Positions 32,234-42,625 of a stretch of DNA of 64,000 bases are shown in pieces. The position numbers and the translations under genes were made by a program. Positions within the stretch are counted from its first letter, which is position 1. Every line of letters starts with the position of its first letter. The notes beneath the pieces are model-generated. The model was given only the letters and a program-made list of their open reading frames with translations. It was not told the DNA's origin and made no database searches. Origin of the DNA: Pseudidiomarina aestuarii (lineage in GTDB: Bacteria > Pseudomonadota > Gammaproteobacteria > Enterobacterales > Alteromonadaceae); the NCBI RefSeq assembly GCF_003987355.1, contig NZ_PIPR01000001.1, forward strand, positions 806,001 through 870,000, written 5' to 3'.

Positions 32234-33154
32234 CTAGTCATTGAGACCGTCGATCATCGTCATCAAGTGGGCAATGACCGCGTTCGGTTGTTCCATATGC
32301 ACATGATGACCTCCACTCAATGCGTGCACCTGCAACTGCCGTACTTCCGCCTGCCACAAGTGTAACGCTTCATGCACACGTTCATGCCCTTCAGTCCCGT
32401 ACAGCAAAGTAAACGGGCATTTGATATGCCGCAGTACGTCACTGATCTGTGCCGCGGTTAATCGCACTGGCGACGCCATCCGCAGTCGCCCATCGGCACG
32501 AAAACAGAAGTCTTCAGGCCCCACTTGCTCGATACCTCGCTCCACCAACAAGTGCGCATATTCGGGAGAGAAATCACCGGCTTGAGCACGCGCAGCGACA
32601 CCCGCAGCAAATGATGGATAGTGATTCCGGCGTTTTTTCTGCATCGCCCAACGACTTTGGAAACCGCTCCGCAAGTTTGCCGTCGTTTCAGCAGTCGGTG
32701 TCGCTAACAGACCGAAAGCCTCAATCGCGAGAACTGCTTGGACTTTTTCGGGTGCAATACCAGCAAGCATGTTGGCAATGAAGGCGCCCATAGAGTGCGC
32801 CAGCAACACCACCGACTGCCAGTTTTCTTGTTCGATGAGTTGCCAACAATCATAGACGTAGTCAATAAACGCATAATAGTTGCCTACCGGACGGTGATCA
32901 GACAGACCATGTCCCGCCCAATCTATGGCGATGAGTTGATGTGTTTGGGCGAGCGGCGACTGCAGAAACACGTCAGCGCAGGGTAAAAAGCTATGCGCAT
33001 TATCCAGCCAGCCATGCCCAGCAAGAATCACTGGCTTATCGTCAGCACCCCAACGCAGACCACGCAGTATGCCCCAGTCAAGCTGAAACGAAACAGGCTC
33101 GGCATGAAGCCGAGCCTGTGGGAATAAAGATGATGTGAATTCGTTATTGATCAT
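32234..33154 (-). CDS. Alpha/beta hydrolase
   Basis: 306 residues from ATG 33154 (MINNEFTSSLFPQ). Alpha/beta-hydrolase fold: oxyanion region LAGHGWLDNAHSF, nucleophile elbow LLAHSMGAF, and a late His in SGGHHVHMEQP. Substrate unknown; similar enzymes are esterases or lipases. The start overlaps the end of slp by 11 nt, indicating coupled translation. A longer frame upstream would run 40 codons into slp and was not used. Lies between slp and fadD, the spot that is empty in E. coli. Confidence 0.87.
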   Translation of the reverse strand: MINNEFTSSLFPQARLHAEPVSFQLDWGILRGLRWGADDKPVILAGHGWLDNAHSFLPCADVFLQSPLAQTHQLIAIDWAGHGLSDHRPVGNYYAFIDYVYDCWQLIEQENWQSVVLLAHSMGAFIANMLAGIAPEKVQAVLAIEAFGLLATPTAETTANLRSGFQSRWAMQKKRRNHYPSFAAGVAARAQAGDFSPEYAHLLVERGIEQVGPEDFCFRADGRLRMASPVRLTAAQISDVLRHIKCPFTLLYGTEGHERVHEALHLWQAEVRQLQVHALSGGHHVHMEQPNAVIAHLMTMIDGLND

Positions 33155-33719
33155 TTCCTGATTGACCCGAATCCCCGGTTGGGGTTGTACGCACAGGTAC
33201 CGGGTAATAAATACGGTACGGTGGTGCGAAATAATGGTGTCGATACCATAACGAACCATAATCAATTTGTACATTGGAAGTTCGCGGTTCGTCCTTCCAA
33301 AGATACTTTGCGGTTACATTTAATGTCGGGAACAGGTAGCGGAACTCATCAATTTTTCCTTCGATTGGCTCACCGACAGTGCCGACAAAAGACACTAAGC
33401 GCCCTTCCTCATAAACAACTGGGTCAACAAATTCAGGCAAAATTGCGCGAAAACGACCTTGGCTCTCATCGCTTGCGACGGGTCGGCCCCAACTCTGCAA
33501 AGCAAAGTTGACCACTTCAATGATAGTCCCATCATCACTGTTACGAACCTCAGCAATAGTACCACCCCAACGTGCTTGTTGGCCTAGCACTTGCTCAGGA
33601 TTAGTTAACGCGGTCTCGTAATTGACAAGGTTCTTCTCATTGGTGACCGCCAGCTCATCCGGAACTGTAGAGCATGCTGCTAAGAACAGTGCTGCGATAC
33701 TCACTAACCAAATTTTCAT
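33144..33719 (-). CDS. slp: Slp family outer-membrane lipoprotein
   Basis: 191 residues from MKIWLVSIAALF (33719), chosen because AAGGAG lies about 8 nt upstream; an ATG 24 nt earlier lacks one. The lipobox LAAC at residues 14-17 gives a lipid-modified Cys followed by Ser, which favours the outer membrane. The body has QARWGGTIAEV and GRFRAILPEF of the Slp/YeaY family (starvation or stationary-phase lipoproteins, role unclear). tsaB-slp-fadD order matches E. coli yeaZ-yeaY-fadD. Confidence 0.9.
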   Translation of the reverse strand: MKIWLVSIAALFLAACSTVPDELAVTNEKNLVNYETALTNPEQVLGQQARWGGTIAEVRNSDDGTIIEVVNFALQSWGRPVASDESQGRFRAILPEFVDPVVYEEGRLVSFVGTVGEPIEGKIDEFRYLFPTLNVTAKYLWKDEPRTSNVQIDYGSLWYRHHYFAPPYRIYYPVPVRTTPTGDSGQSGNDQ

Positions 33720-33834
33720 TCTGAACTCCTTAGGCTGCGTCACAACCTGACTCGAATTGGCGCGCTACCTTTACTTTGATAAGCCTGAATGACCAAAAGT
33801 TCCAGTGCATTTACGCCGTTTTAACTTGGTATCG

Positions 33835-34524
33835 CTACCGGCCAGGTAACTTTTTCCAGGTTACTTCATTACGTACGTACAGAGGCTCAAGTTCAGCGGC
33901 TTGGACCGATTTTGCGTGCGGGTGCAGTGCCAAGCTCAACATATCGCGAGCTTCGGGTAACCAAACATCAGGCAATATTGATACACGTTGTTCTGCATCG
34001 AGTTGCTGCCCATAGGCCTGCCATCCCGTACCAACGCCAACCGGCTCCCCGTCATCCAACCATAGTTCCTTACTGAGCTGCTCGAGCGCCGCCATCTGCG
34101 GCGCTTGTATTGCAATCCAGGCATCATTGCGACGTTGATAACGAGCGATGTAAACCTCATTCATTCTGGCATCAATAGCTGCGATGACATCGGTTGCCTG
34201 ATAACGGCGCCACGCCTGCTCTGCAAGAGCCTCTAAAGTACAGATGGGAGTAACCGGCAAAGTGTGACTGAATGCCAACCCTTGCCCTATCGAAACGCCA
34301 ATCCGAACGCCGGTAAAACTGCCGGGGCCTTGACCAACCACTAAGCGTTCGATGGCATCGAATCCGATATCCAAGTCAGCGAGGACTTCATCAATGAAGC
34401 CCAGAATTTTTTGCGAGTGCTCCCGCGGTGCCAGCGTTTGTCGAGTGACTAGTCGCTCTCCCTTTTGCAGCGCAACCGAACACAACTCGGTACAAGTATC
34501 TAATGCTAAAACAACATTACTCAT
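33835..34524 (-). CDS. tsaB: tRNA threonylcarbamoyladenosine biosynthesis protein TsaB
   Basis: 229 residues. Partner of TsaD in forming the t6A base at position 37 of ANN-decoding tRNAs. ASKHA-type N-terminus LALDTCTELCSVAL and GQGPGSFTGVRIGV are diagnostic. It overlaps the end of yoaA by 8 nt, so both are translated from one message. Confidence 0.95.
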   Translation of the reverse strand: MSNVVLALDTCTELCSVALQKGERLVTRQTLAPREHSQKILGFIDEVLADLDIGFDAIERLVVGQGPGSFTGVRIGVSIGQGLAFSHTLPVTPICTLEALAEQAWRRYQATDVIAAIDARMNEVYIARYQRRNDAWIAIQAPQMAALEQLSKELWLDDGEPVGVGTGWQAYGQQLDAEQRVSILPDVWLPEARDMLSLALHPHAKSVQAAELEPLYVRNEVTWKKLPGR

Positions 34525-36451
34525 GCGACTTTGCCGCCTCCAACTCTGCTAAAAAGTTTAATGCTTCTTGCAAATCTCGAGTTCGCCGCATAGCTGGCAA
34601 ACTCGTCAAAAAGGTTCCGCCGTAGGGCTTACCAACTAACCGCTGATCACAAATGATCAGCACGCCCCGGTCATCTTGGTCCCGAATTAAACGTCCTGCA
34701 CCCTGTTTGAGTGCAATAATAGCTTGCGGTAACTGTACCTGACTAAACGCATCCAGCCCACGCATACGCGCATCCTCAACGCGCGCTTGCAAGAGCGGAT
34801 CATCCGGTGATGCAAAGGGGAGCTTGTCGATCACCACACAACGCAATGCATCCCCGCGCACATCGACCCCTTCCCAAAACGATGAAGTCCCCAATAGAAT
34901 TCCATTGCCAGCCGCCACAAATTGCGCCAGCAGCTCACGTTTGCTGGTGCTGCCTTGCACTAACAATGGCCGTTCCGTACGTTCTGCGAGCGCCGCACCA
35001 ACGCGTTGTAACATCCGGTGACTGGTAAATAGTAAAAAGGTACCACCGGTTTGATTGACGCTTAATACCTGTTCGACGATGTCCAATACCTTCGCGAAAA
35101 ACTCCGGTGCTTGGGGCTGTGGGAGATACCGAGGCAAACATAACAGCGCTTGCTCAGAAAACTGAAATGGGCTCGATAAGCACAGCGTCTGAGCACTACT
35201 CAACCCCAGTTGTTCAGTGAAGTGACTAAAATCTTGACCCACTGCCAATGTCGCCGAAGTGAATACCCATGCCATATCAGCTGCGTCAATATAGGCACCA
35301 AATTTGTCGGCGACGCTGAGGGGCGTTTGATGCAAGGTAATTTGGCGCGGCGTGGTTTCGTACCAAAAACTATAGCCGGTTCGTTCTGTCGCTTGCAGCT
35401 GTTCCCATTTGTGCGCTGCTAAGGTCGCGCGCTCATAGGCTTGATCTAAATCTTTCGAGCGTCCCAAGGCATTTTTCGTAACATCAATCACGAGTTGCAG
35501 CTGCTCGGCAACATCAGCGGCCGCTTCTTTAACACCCGCTCGACGTTGCCAATCACGCCAATTACCACGTTGGGGTTCCACTGGAAACATCAGCCGCCAC
35601 TCACGTAAGGTCATGAGTAGCTTGTCCGCTATTCTATCGAGCTGTTTGAGATCTTTGAGTTCAGTTAAATAAATAACCTTCAAATCTTGCGCGAGTTCTT
35701 GCAATTGGCGACTGGATACCGCTTCGCCAAAATATTGACTCGCAATATCGGGTAATTGATGGGCTTCGTCAAACACGACCGTATCGACCGCCGGAATGAG
35801 TTCACCAAACCCAACGTCTTTTAACGCCATATCGGCAAAGAACAGATGATGATTCACCACGACTAGATCAGCGTCGAGCGCGCGCTTGCGTGCCTTAACA
35901 AGGTAGCATTCTTCGTAATCGGGACAGTCTCGACCTAAACAGTTATCAACCGTACTGGTAACCTGAGGGAGCACTTCCGCATCTTCCGGAAGCACATTCA
36001 ACAACCCTAAATCACCATCTTCTGTGCGCTGTGCCCACTGCCGAACGGTGACGAGTTGAGATTGCACCACTTTCGAAAACTCGCCGCTTTGCGAGCTCGC
36101 CTGCTGCATTCGGTGTAGGCAAAGATAATTACTGCGACCTTTCAACAAGGCGACTTGTTTACCGGGTGCAATTGCATCTCGCAATAGCGGTAGGTCCCGA
36201 AAATAAAGCTGTTCTTGTAATGCTTTCGTGCCTGTTGAGATGATAGCCTTTCCAGTTGCCGTCAATAATGGCACGAGATACGCATAAGTTTTACCGGTTC
36301 CCGTTTCAGCCTCAACTACCAGCGACGCTTTAGCGCGCATCACTTGTGCCACCGCGGTCGCCATTTCGGTTTGCGCAGCACGCGGAACAAAACCAGTCAC
36401 GGTCTTGGCGAGAGAGCTTTGGGGGCTAAAATATTGGGCTACAGCGGTCAT
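34517..36451 (-). CDS. yoaA: DinG-family ATP-dependent DNA helicase YoaA
   Basis: 644 residues. XPD/DinG-type Fe-S helicase. Walker A EAETGTGKT, DEAH box VFDEAHQL, and four cysteines for the cluster in NYLCLHR and CLGRDCPDYEEC. C-terminal helicase motifs include GTSSFWEGVDV and QGAGRLIRDQDD. E. coli YoaA aids repair of replication-blocking damage with the clamp-loader chi subunit. It is the first gene of the yoaA-tsaB-slp-hydrolase-fadD-rnd run and is divergent from the his operon. Confidence 0.95.
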   Translation of the reverse strand: MTAVAQYFSPQSSLAKTVTGFVPRAAQTEMATAVAQVMRAKASLVVEAETGTGKTYAYLVPLLTATGKAIISTGTKALQEQLYFRDLPLLRDAIAPGKQVALLKGRSNYLCLHRMQQASSQSGEFSKVVQSQLVTVRQWAQRTEDGDLGLLNVLPEDAEVLPQVTSTVDNCLGRDCPDYEECYLVKARKRALDADLVVVNHHLFFADMALKDVGFGELIPAVDTVVFDEAHQLPDIASQYFGEAVSSRQLQELAQDLKVIYLTELKDLKQLDRIADKLLMTLREWRLMFPVEPQRGNWRDWQRRAGVKEAAADVAEQLQLVIDVTKNALGRSKDLDQAYERATLAAHKWEQLQATERTGYSFWYETTPRQITLHQTPLSVADKFGAYIDAADMAWVFTSATLAVGQDFSHFTEQLGLSSAQTLCLSSPFQFSEQALLCLPRYLPQPQAPEFFAKVLDIVEQVLSVNQTGGTFLLFTSHRMLQRVGAALAERTERPLLVQGSTSKRELLAQFVAAGNGILLGTSSFWEGVDVRGDALRCVVIDKLPFASPDDPLLQARVEDARMRGLDAFSQVQLPQAIIALKQGAGRLIRDQDDRGVLIICDQRLVGKPYGGTFLTSLPAMRRTRDLQEALNFLAELEAAKSHE

Positions 36452-36585
36452 GCCGATATGCTAGCACAACCCGAAGTTGCCAAGCAGCTAACTTTTACCG
36501 CAAGTTGTTTTTTCTTCTATTGTCGAGTTTATACAACTTACAGACAAGAAATCGACTGAAACCCAGATTTCAAGCAACCTCCTCG

Positions 36586-36614
36586 TTGAATTACCCTTCA
36601 TTTTTCTATACAAT
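36586..36614 (+). promoter_or_regulatory. Promoter of the histidine operon
   Basis: TTGAAT (36586-36591), 17-nt spacer, TACAAT (36609-36614): near-consensus sigma-70 elements about 100 bp before the leader peptide. Confidence 0.7.
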
Positions 36615-36712
36615 CTTCGTCAATGTAATCGTTCAACCATTCACAATTCACGTTTCACTAGTAGCCAGTAACCAAGAGCAACTAGCGAGGAGTGTTTTTG
36701 AGAGAGAGATTT

Positions 36713-36769
36713 ATGCGCACAGCAACTATTATTTGGCACCACCACCATCATCATCGACACCCCGATTAG
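36713..36769 (+). CDS. hisL: his operon leader peptide
   Basis: 18 codons reading MRTATIIWHHHHHHRHPD then TAG. Seven His codons, six consecutive, in front of hairpins and a terminator are the classical histidine attenuator. When charged His-tRNA is scarce, the ribosome stalls here and lets the antiterminator form. A GAGAGAGA purine tract lies just upstream. Too short for normal gene finders. Confidence 0.93.
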   Translation: MRTATIIWHHHHHHRHPD

Positions 36770-36856
36770 CCAAGCGCTGTGCTCAGGCTAATCGTAGCTA
36801 TTACGGTTGCCTTCGAGACAAGACCCCCGGAAGGCATCCTTTACGGGGGTTTTTTC
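36764..36856 (+). terminator. his attenuator (pause, antiterminator and terminator hairpins)
   Basis: Pause hairpin: GATTAGCC (36764-36771) with GGCTAATC (36786-36793), overlapping the leader stop. Antiterminator: TGCCTTC (36808-36814) with GAAGGCA (36830-36836). Terminator: ACCCCCG (36823-36829) with CGGGGGT (36844-36850), followed by a T-run. The last two share bases and exclude each other. Confidence 0.92.
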
Positions 36857-36887
36857 GTATTAGAGTTGTTTAAACATGGAGTTTCAC

Positions 36888-37796
36888 ATGGTCGTCGACA
36901 AGAATTCGCAACGCCTTACAATCGCCATCCAGAAATCTGGCCGTTTGAGTAAAGAATCAATTGCCCTATTGGAAGCGTGTGGCTTTAAATTCAGTTTGCA
37001 CGAAGCGCGTTTACTCGCGCACAGCAGCAACCAACCGGTCGATTTATTGCGGGTACGTGACGATGACATTCCAGGACTGGTGATGGACGGTGTGGTCGAC
37101 TTGGGTTTGGTGGGTGAAAATGTGCTCGAAGAGGCTCGTTTGGAGCGCCAAGCCACACAGCTGCCGGCGAAAATCAATATTTTACGTGCGTTGGACTTTG
37201 GTCAATGCCGCTTGTCCATCGCCGTACCTAAAGAAGATAACTATCGCGGTTTAGCCGATCTTGAAGGCAAGCGTATTGCCACCACTTACCCATTTCTGCT
37301 GCAAAACTATTTGCAGCAACAGGGCATTAAGGCCAGTACCGCTGTATTGACTGGTAGCGTTGAAGTAGCTCCACGCGCTGGCTTAGCGGATGCAATTTGT
37401 GACTTAGTCTCAACGGGGGCGACTTTAGAAGCGAATGGGTTGGTGGAGAAAGAAGTCATTTTCCGTTCCACCGCACAACTCATTCAGCGCCCAGAACCAC
37501 TCACTGCAGCAAAGCAAGCTATTGTTGATCAATTGCTGCCCCGTTTGGACGGTGTGCAAATGGCGCGTGAAAGCAAGTACATCATGCTCCACGCACCGAA
37601 GGCTCGCTTAGAAGAAGTGGTTGCATTGCTGCCTGGCGCTGAACGTCCAACAGTACTGCCGTTGCAACACAGTGATGAGCAAGTTGCCGTGCACGTGGTG
37701 AGTACCGAGAAGTTGTTTTGGGAAACTATGGAAGAACTCAAAGCCATTGGTTGTAGTTCCATCCTAGTATTGCCGATTGAGAAAATGTTGGGTTAG
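36888..37796 (+). CDS. hisG: ATP phosphoribosyltransferase
   Basis: 302 residues from ATG 36888, long-form HisG with the C-terminal His-binding regulatory domain. First step of histidine synthesis: ATP plus PRPP to phosphoribosyl-ATP; feedback-inhibited by histidine. Start chosen at the second ATG because GGAG lies 6 nt upstream of it, while the ATG 12 nt earlier has none. Motifs: [36 protein letters not shown]. Directly downstream of the attenuator. Confidence 0.95.
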   Translation: MVVDKNSQRLTIAIQKSGRLSKESIALLEACGFKFSLHEARLLAHSSNQPVDLLRVRDDDIPGLVMDGVVDLGLVGENVLEEARLERQATQLPAKINILRALDFGQCRLSIAVPKEDNYRGLADLEGKRIATTYPFLLQNYLQQQGIKASTAVLTGSVEVAPRAGLADAICDLVSTGATLEANGLVEKEVIFRSTAQLIQRPEPLTAAKQAIVDQLLPRLDGVQMARESKYIMLHAPKARLEEVVALLPGAERPTVLPLQHSDEQVAVHVVSTEKLFWETMEELKAIGCSSILVLPIEKMLG

Positions 37797-37798
37797 CC

Positions 37799-39133
37799 AT
37801 GACAACAAACGAGCAAAATCAGATGCAAGCAATCAATTGGGCGTCACTCAGTGATGCCGACCGGGAAAAATTGTTAGCTCGACCCGCCCAAGCGCAGCCA
37901 GAAGTATTGCGCCAGCAGGTTGCCGATATTATTGCAGCCGTACAGCGCGACGGTGATAAGGCTGTATTGGAATATACGCGCCGTTTTGATGCGCCAGAAC
38001 TTGAGCAATTGGCGTATCCAGCGGCTGAGATCGCGGCACAGGCAGCAAAATTGGATGCCGCAACCCAAGCAGCGATTGATACAGCCTACGACACGATTTA
38101 TGCGTTTCACCAAGCTCAGCAACCACAACCTGTGACCGTCGAAACCGCTCCCGGCGTGGTCTGCAGTCAGCGTTATCATGGCTTGAGTGCGGTTGGTCTC
38201 TACATTCCTGGTGGTACTGCGGTGCTACCATCAACAGCATTGATGTTAGGTGTACCGTCACAACTTGCGGGTTGCCAACGTCGAGTTTTGGTGAGCCCGC
38301 CAGCTGCGGATGGAAGCTTGTCGCCAGCACTGATGTATGTCGCGCAGAAGTGCGGTATCACAGAAGTATATCGCTGTGGCGGTGCACAAGCTGTTGCTGC
38401 GTTGGCGTATGGTACTGAGTCTATTGCCCCTGTGGTAAAGATCTTCGGTCCCGGCAACAGTTATGTTACGCAAGCTAAGCAATGGGTCTCGCAAGATCCG
38501 CAAGGTTGTGCCATTGACATGCCAGCAGGGCCTTCCGAGTTGATGGTCATTGCCGATGCCACTGCGAATCCTGATTATGTTGCTGCTGACTTGCTGTCCC
38601 AAGCGGAGCACGGTCCGGATTCGCAAGTTATCTTAGTGTCACCGTCAGCTCAGCTCATTGCAGCAACTGCAGATGCTCTACAATCGCAACTCGTCTCATT
38701 ACCGCGTGCAGCTATTGCTGAACAGGCATTAGCGAGTAGCGCCCTCATTCAAGTCGACTCGCTGGCAACAGCGGTTGAAATCAGTCAGCGCTACGCACCT
38801 GAGCACTTATCGATTCAAGTCGATGATACGGAGACGTTGCTCCCGCAACTCACACACGCGGGCTCGATTTTTGTGGGTCACTACACCCCCGAATCAGGCG
38901 GTGACTATGCGACGGGAACCAATCATGTATTACCGACCTATGGCTTTGCTAAAAATTACAGCAGCCTTGGTTTGCTCGATTTCTATCGTCGTTATACGGT
39001 TCAGGAGGCCACTCGTGAGGGCCTACGTGGGCTAAGTTCGGCCATTATTCAACTGGCTGAAACCGAGGGGTTGAGCGCGCACGCACGCGCCGTCTCCATT
39101 CGTCTTGACGACTCACAAGGAAATGCATCATGA
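37799..39133 (+). CDS. hisD: Histidinol dehydrogenase
   Basis: 444 residues. Zn- and NAD-dependent two-step oxidation of L-histidinol to L-histidine. Family blocks: GLYIPGGTAVLPST, KIFGPGNSYV, DMPAGPSE, DLLSQAEHG (Zn ligands Gln/His) and ATGTNHVLPT. Two base pairs after hisG and overlapping hisC by ATGA. Confidence 0.96.
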   Translation: MTTNEQNQMQAINWASLSDADREKLLARPAQAQPEVLRQQVADIIAAVQRDGDKAVLEYTRRFDAPELEQLAYPAAEIAAQAAKLDAATQAAIDTAYDTIYAFHQAQQPQPVTVETAPGVVCSQRYHGLSAVGLYIPGGTAVLPSTALMLGVPSQLAGCQRRVLVSPPAADGSLSPALMYVAQKCGITEVYRCGGAQAVAALAYGTESIAPVVKIFGPGNSYVTQAKQWVSQDPQGCAIDMPAGPSELMVIADATANPDYVAADLLSQAEHGPDSQVILVSPSAQLIAATADALQSQLVSLPRAAIAEQALASSALIQVDSLATAVEISQRYAPEHLSIQVDDTETLLPQLTHAGSIFVGHYTPESGGDYATGTNHVLPTYGFAKNYSSLGLLDFYRRYTVQEATREGLRGLSSAIIQLAETEGLSAHARAVSIRLDDSQGNAS

Positions 39134-40197
39134 GTATGGTAGAGCGCTTACAGCGCGCCCACTTGCGCAATCTAGTGCCCTACGCCTCAGCGCGACGCAG
39201 TATGAGTGGTGGTTCGGTATGGTTGAATGCCAACGAAGCACCGACTACGCCGGCGCTCGGCAACGACGAACCGGCTTTGAATCGCTACCCTGCGTTCCAG
39301 AGCGATGCTGTCAATCAAGCCTATGCAGATTATGCTGGCGTTCAGGTGGACTCGATTCTGAGTGCTCGTGGCAGTGATGAAATCATTGAGCTCATGATTC
39401 GTGCCTTCTGCGAGCCAGGCCAAGACGCCATTATGATTTGCCCACCCACTTACGGTATGTACGCAATCAGCGCTCAAACCCATGGTGCGCTGGTGCGCGA
39501 AGTACCGCTTATTGAGACACCGGATCTGGGTTTACAACTGGATCTCTCAGCGATGGTGGCACAGTTAGATGGGGTGAAGCTGATTTTTGTCTGTAGCCCA
39601 TCAAATCCCTTAGGGAATAACTTGGCGCTAGGCGACTTACGAAACTTATTAGAAAGTGTTGGCGAACAAGCTTTTGTGATTGTCGATGAAGCCTACATTG
39701 AGTTCACCGATCAACCGAGCGTAGCCACGTGGTTGACGCAGTACCCACAACTGGTGGTGACACGAACCTTATCTAAAGCATTTGGTATGGCGGCCATTCG
39801 TTGCGGATTCGCGTTAGCAGCGCCTGCGCTCATCGATTGTTTGCGTAAAGTGATTGCGCCCTATCCCATGCCGGCATCGAGCCTCAATGATGCACAACGG
39901 GCTTTGGCACCAGCAGCTATTGCCGCCATGCAAAGAGCAGTGACGGAAACTCGAGCGCTCCGCGAACAGTGGCTGCAAAAACTTCAAGCAGCACCGTGGG
40001 TTAAACGCCTCTACCCGTCCGCGACTAATTTCGTGTTGATACAAGTCGACGATGCTGCCGCACTTGTGGCACAGTGCAGCGCTCAAGGTGTTCTGATTCG
40101 CAATCAATCGAGCCAGCGTGGCCTCGATAACTGTGTCCGTATTAGCATCGGCAGCGTCCAAGAAATGCAACAATTAGAGCAGGTACTCCCACAATGA
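39130..40197 (+). CDS. hisC: Histidinol-phosphate aminotransferase
   Basis: 355 residues. PLP-dependent class I/II aminotransferase converting imidazole acetol phosphate to histidinol phosphate. Internal-aldimine Lys in [27 protein letters not shown] and IVDEAYIEF shape the PLP site. AAGGAA precedes the ATG. Overlaps hisD and hisB by four bases each. Confidence 0.96.
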   Translation: MSMVERLQRAHLRNLVPYASARRSMSGGSVWLNANEAPTTPALGNDEPALNRYPAFQSDAVNQAYADYAGVQVDSILSARGSDEIIELMIRAFCEPGQDAIMICPPTYGMYAISAQTHGALVREVPLIETPDLGLQLDLSAMVAQLDGVKLIFVCSPSNPLGNNLALGDLRNLLESVGEQAFVIVDEAYIEFTDQPSVATWLTQYPQLVVTRTLSKAFGMAAIRCGFALAAPALIDCLRKVIAPYPMPASSLNDAQRALAPAAIAAMQRAVTETRALREQWLQKLQAAPWVKRLYPSATNFVLIQVDDAAALVAQCSAQGVLIRNQSSQRGLDNCVRISIGSVQEMQQLEQVLPQ

Positions 40198-41270
40198 CCG
40201 CACAACGTATTTTATTTATTGACCGCGACGGTACCCTGGTTGAAGAGCCTCCGGTCGACAAACAACTGGATAGTATTCAAAAACTGAAATTTGAGCCAGA
40301 TGTCATTCCTGCTCTACTTGCATTTCAGCGCGCTGGTTATCAGCTCGTGATGGTGACCAATCAAGACGGTCTAGGTACAGAGAGCTTTCCGCAAGCTGAC
40401 TTTGATGCACCGCACCAGCTGATGCTGGAAATCTTCGCGTCACAAGGTATTCGGTTTGCAGATATTCTCATCTGTCCACATTTTCCTGATGCCGGCTGCT
40501 CGTGCCGCAAACCAGCGCTAGGTCTGGTCAAAGATTACTTGCAGCAAGGCCGTATCGATTTCACCGACTCGTATGTCATCGGTGACCGTGAGACAGATAT
40601 TCAACTAGCCGAGAATATGGGCATCCGCGGCATTAAATACAGTCCAAGTGAGATGAATTGGCGTGCCATCCAACATCAACTATTGGATCGTCCGCGCACT
40701 GCCACAGTGCACCGTAAAACTCGCGAAACTGACATTCGTATTCAACTCGACTTGGACGCACAGCAACCGTTAAAATTTGCGACTGGAATTGGCTTTTTCG
40801 ACCACATGCTGGAGCAAATTGCGACTCACGCTGGGTTTGCATTAAGTGTCGAAGTACAAGGCGATTTGCACATTGATGAACACCACACAGTAGAAGATAC
40901 AGCTCTGGCGCTTGGCGCCGCATTGCGTCAGGCTTTGGGTGACAAACGTGGAATCGGTCGATTTGGCTTTGCCTTGCCCATGGACGAGTGTCGCGCAGAG
41001 TGCTTGTTAGATTTGTCAGGACGTCCATACCTGCAACTGCAAGCCGATTTTAGCCGCGATAAAGTGGGTGAATTGTCGACCGAGATGGTCGGACATTTCT
41101 TCCGCTCGCTCAGCGACGCCATGGCAGTTTCATTGCACTTATCGACGACCGAGGGCAATAGCCATCATCAGGTTGAGAGCCTCTTCAAAGTATTCGGACG
41201 GGCACTTCGACAGGCTATCGCACGCACTGCAGATGGCGCTTTACCATCGAGTAAAGGGATGCTGGCATGA
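40194..41270 (+). CDS. hisB: Bifunctional histidinol-phosphatase / imidazoleglycerol-phosphate dehydratase
   Basis: 358 residues. N-terminal HAD phosphatase ([12 protein letters not shown], Asp nucleophile; Zn-binding [14 protein letters not shown]) and C-terminal dehydratase ([39 protein letters not shown] with the metal-binding His pairs). Catalyses steps 6 and 8. The fused form is typical of enteric-type gammaproteobacteria. Overlaps both neighbours by ATGA. Confidence 0.97.
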   Translation: MTAQRILFIDRDGTLVEEPPVDKQLDSIQKLKFEPDVIPALLAFQRAGYQLVMVTNQDGLGTESFPQADFDAPHQLMLEIFASQGIRFADILICPHFPDAGCSCRKPALGLVKDYLQQGRIDFTDSYVIGDRETDIQLAENMGIRGIKYSPSEMNWRAIQHQLLDRPRTATVHRKTRETDIRIQLDLDAQQPLKFATGIGFFDHMLEQIATHAGFALSVEVQGDLHIDEHHTVEDTALALGAALRQALGDKRGIGRFGFALPMDECRAECLLDLSGRPYLQLQADFSRDKVGELSTEMVGHFFRSLSDAMAVSLHLSTTEGNSHHQVESLFKVFGRALRQAIARTADGALPSSKGMLA

Positions 41271-41872
41271 CCTCGTTAGTCATTATCGATACGAGTTGTG
41301 CCAACCTAAGTTCGGTCCGCTTTGCATTCGAACGTCTAGGGGTTGAGCCTGTCGTGACCGCATCGCCTACTGTTATCCGTGCTGCTGATCGCGTGGTGCT
41401 ACCAGGCGTCGGAACCGCAGCGGCGGCGATGCGCAATTTGCAGCAACTCGGCTTGGTTGAGGTGATTCAACAACTTGAACAGCCGGTACTCGGTATCTGC
41501 CTGGGAATGCAATTACTCACCGACTATTCAGCCGAAGGGAATGTCGATTGTTTAGGCGTCATTCCTGCACGTACCGAACGCATGATTGCCGCTGGTTTAC
41601 CACTGCCGCACATGGGCTGGAATACGATGACCGACCCCAGTGCTAGTAATCCGCTTTTGCGTGGGGTCGAAAGCCCTGCTTACTGCTACTTCGTGCATAG
41701 TTTTGCCGTGGCGGTTGATCAGTACACGAGTGCGCAATGTACGTACGGACAACCTTTTGCCGCGATGATTCGCTCCAAGAATTTTTTTGGTGCGCAATTT
41801 CATCCCGAGCGCTCCGGCACGGTTGGCGCGCAAATACTGCAGAATTTTTTGGCATTAACTGACGGTGATTAA
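41267..41872 (+). CDS. hisH: Imidazole glycerol phosphate synthase, glutaminase subunit
   Basis: 201 residues. Class I glutamine amidotransferase that feeds ammonia to HisF. Catalytic triad: Cys78 in LGICLGMQ, then His and Glu in FHPERSG. The oxyanion strand PGVG is present. Start overlaps hisB by four bases. Confidence 0.95.
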   Translation: MTSLVIIDTSCANLSSVRFAFERLGVEPVVTASPTVIRAADRVVLPGVGTAAAAMRNLQQLGLVEVIQQLEQPVLGICLGMQLLTDYSAEGNVDCLGVIPARTERMIAAGLPLPHMGWNTMTDPSASNPLLRGVESPAYCYFVHSFAVAVDQYTSAQCTYGQPFAAMIRSKNFFGAQFHPERSGTVGAQILQNFLALTDGD

Positions 41873-41875
41873 AGC

Positions 41876-42625
41876 ATGTTAATACCCGCTCTCGATCTCA
41901 TTGCAGGCCAAGTTGTACGCCTGCAACAAGGCGATTTTAATCGTCAAACCACCTATGCGTCCGACCCATTGCCTCTGGTTCAGAAGTACCAAGACGCAGG
42001 CGCTGACTGGCTTCATTTGGTCGATCTAGATGGTGCTAAGGACCCACAGCAACGCCAGCTTGCGTTGTTGCAGCGTTTAACGGCAGCCACCTCGATGAAG
42101 GTTCAAGTCGGTGGTGGTATTCGTTCCGTGTCGGATGTCGAAGCACTATTGCAAAGCGGTGTGACCCGTGTAGTCATCGGCTCACTCGCGGTACGTGAAC
42201 CGGAGCTGGTTGAGTCCTGGTTTCAACAATTTGGTGCTGAAGCGATTGTCTTAGCTTTGGATGTACACATTGATGCAGAGGGCATCGCCCGAGTTGCGAC
42301 CCACGGTTGGCAACAAACATCGACAACCACCTTAAACAGTATAATTGAACGATTCCTTGCTTGTGGCCTAAAGCATGTGTTGTGCACAGACATTAGCCGT
42401 GATGGGATGTTGTCAGGCGCAAACACCGAACTCTACGCTGCGTTAAAGCGTGACTATCCGACCATTGAATTGCAGGCGTCGGGAGGCATTGCGACCTTGG
42501 CTGATTTAGAGCAGTTGCAAGCCGTACAGTGCGATAGTGCCATTCTCGGTAAATCATTACTGACTGGGCAATTCACCCTAGAGGAGGCGCTCCTATGTTG
42601 GCCAAACGCATCATCCCCTGCTTAG
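41876..42625 (+). CDS. hisA: ProFAR isomerase (HisA)
   Basis: 249 residues. (beta/alpha)8 barrel that isomerises ProFAR to PRFAR. Starts [19 protein letters not shown] with the catalytic Asp in IPALDL. The second half has [10 protein letters not shown] with the other catalytic Asp and a C-terminal phosphate loop ASGG. Its last 31 nt overlap hisF. Confidence 0.96.
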   Translation: MLIPALDLIAGQVVRLQQGDFNRQTTYASDPLPLVQKYQDAGADWLHLVDLDGAKDPQQRQLALLQRLTAATSMKVQVGGGIRSVSDVEALLQSGVTRVVIGSLAVREPELVESWFQQFGAEAIVLALDVHIDAEGIARVATHGWQQTSTTTLNSIIERFLACGLKHVLCTDISRDGMLSGANTELYAALKRDYPTIELQASGGIATLADLEQLQAVQCDSAILGKSLLTGQFTLEEALLCWPNASSPA

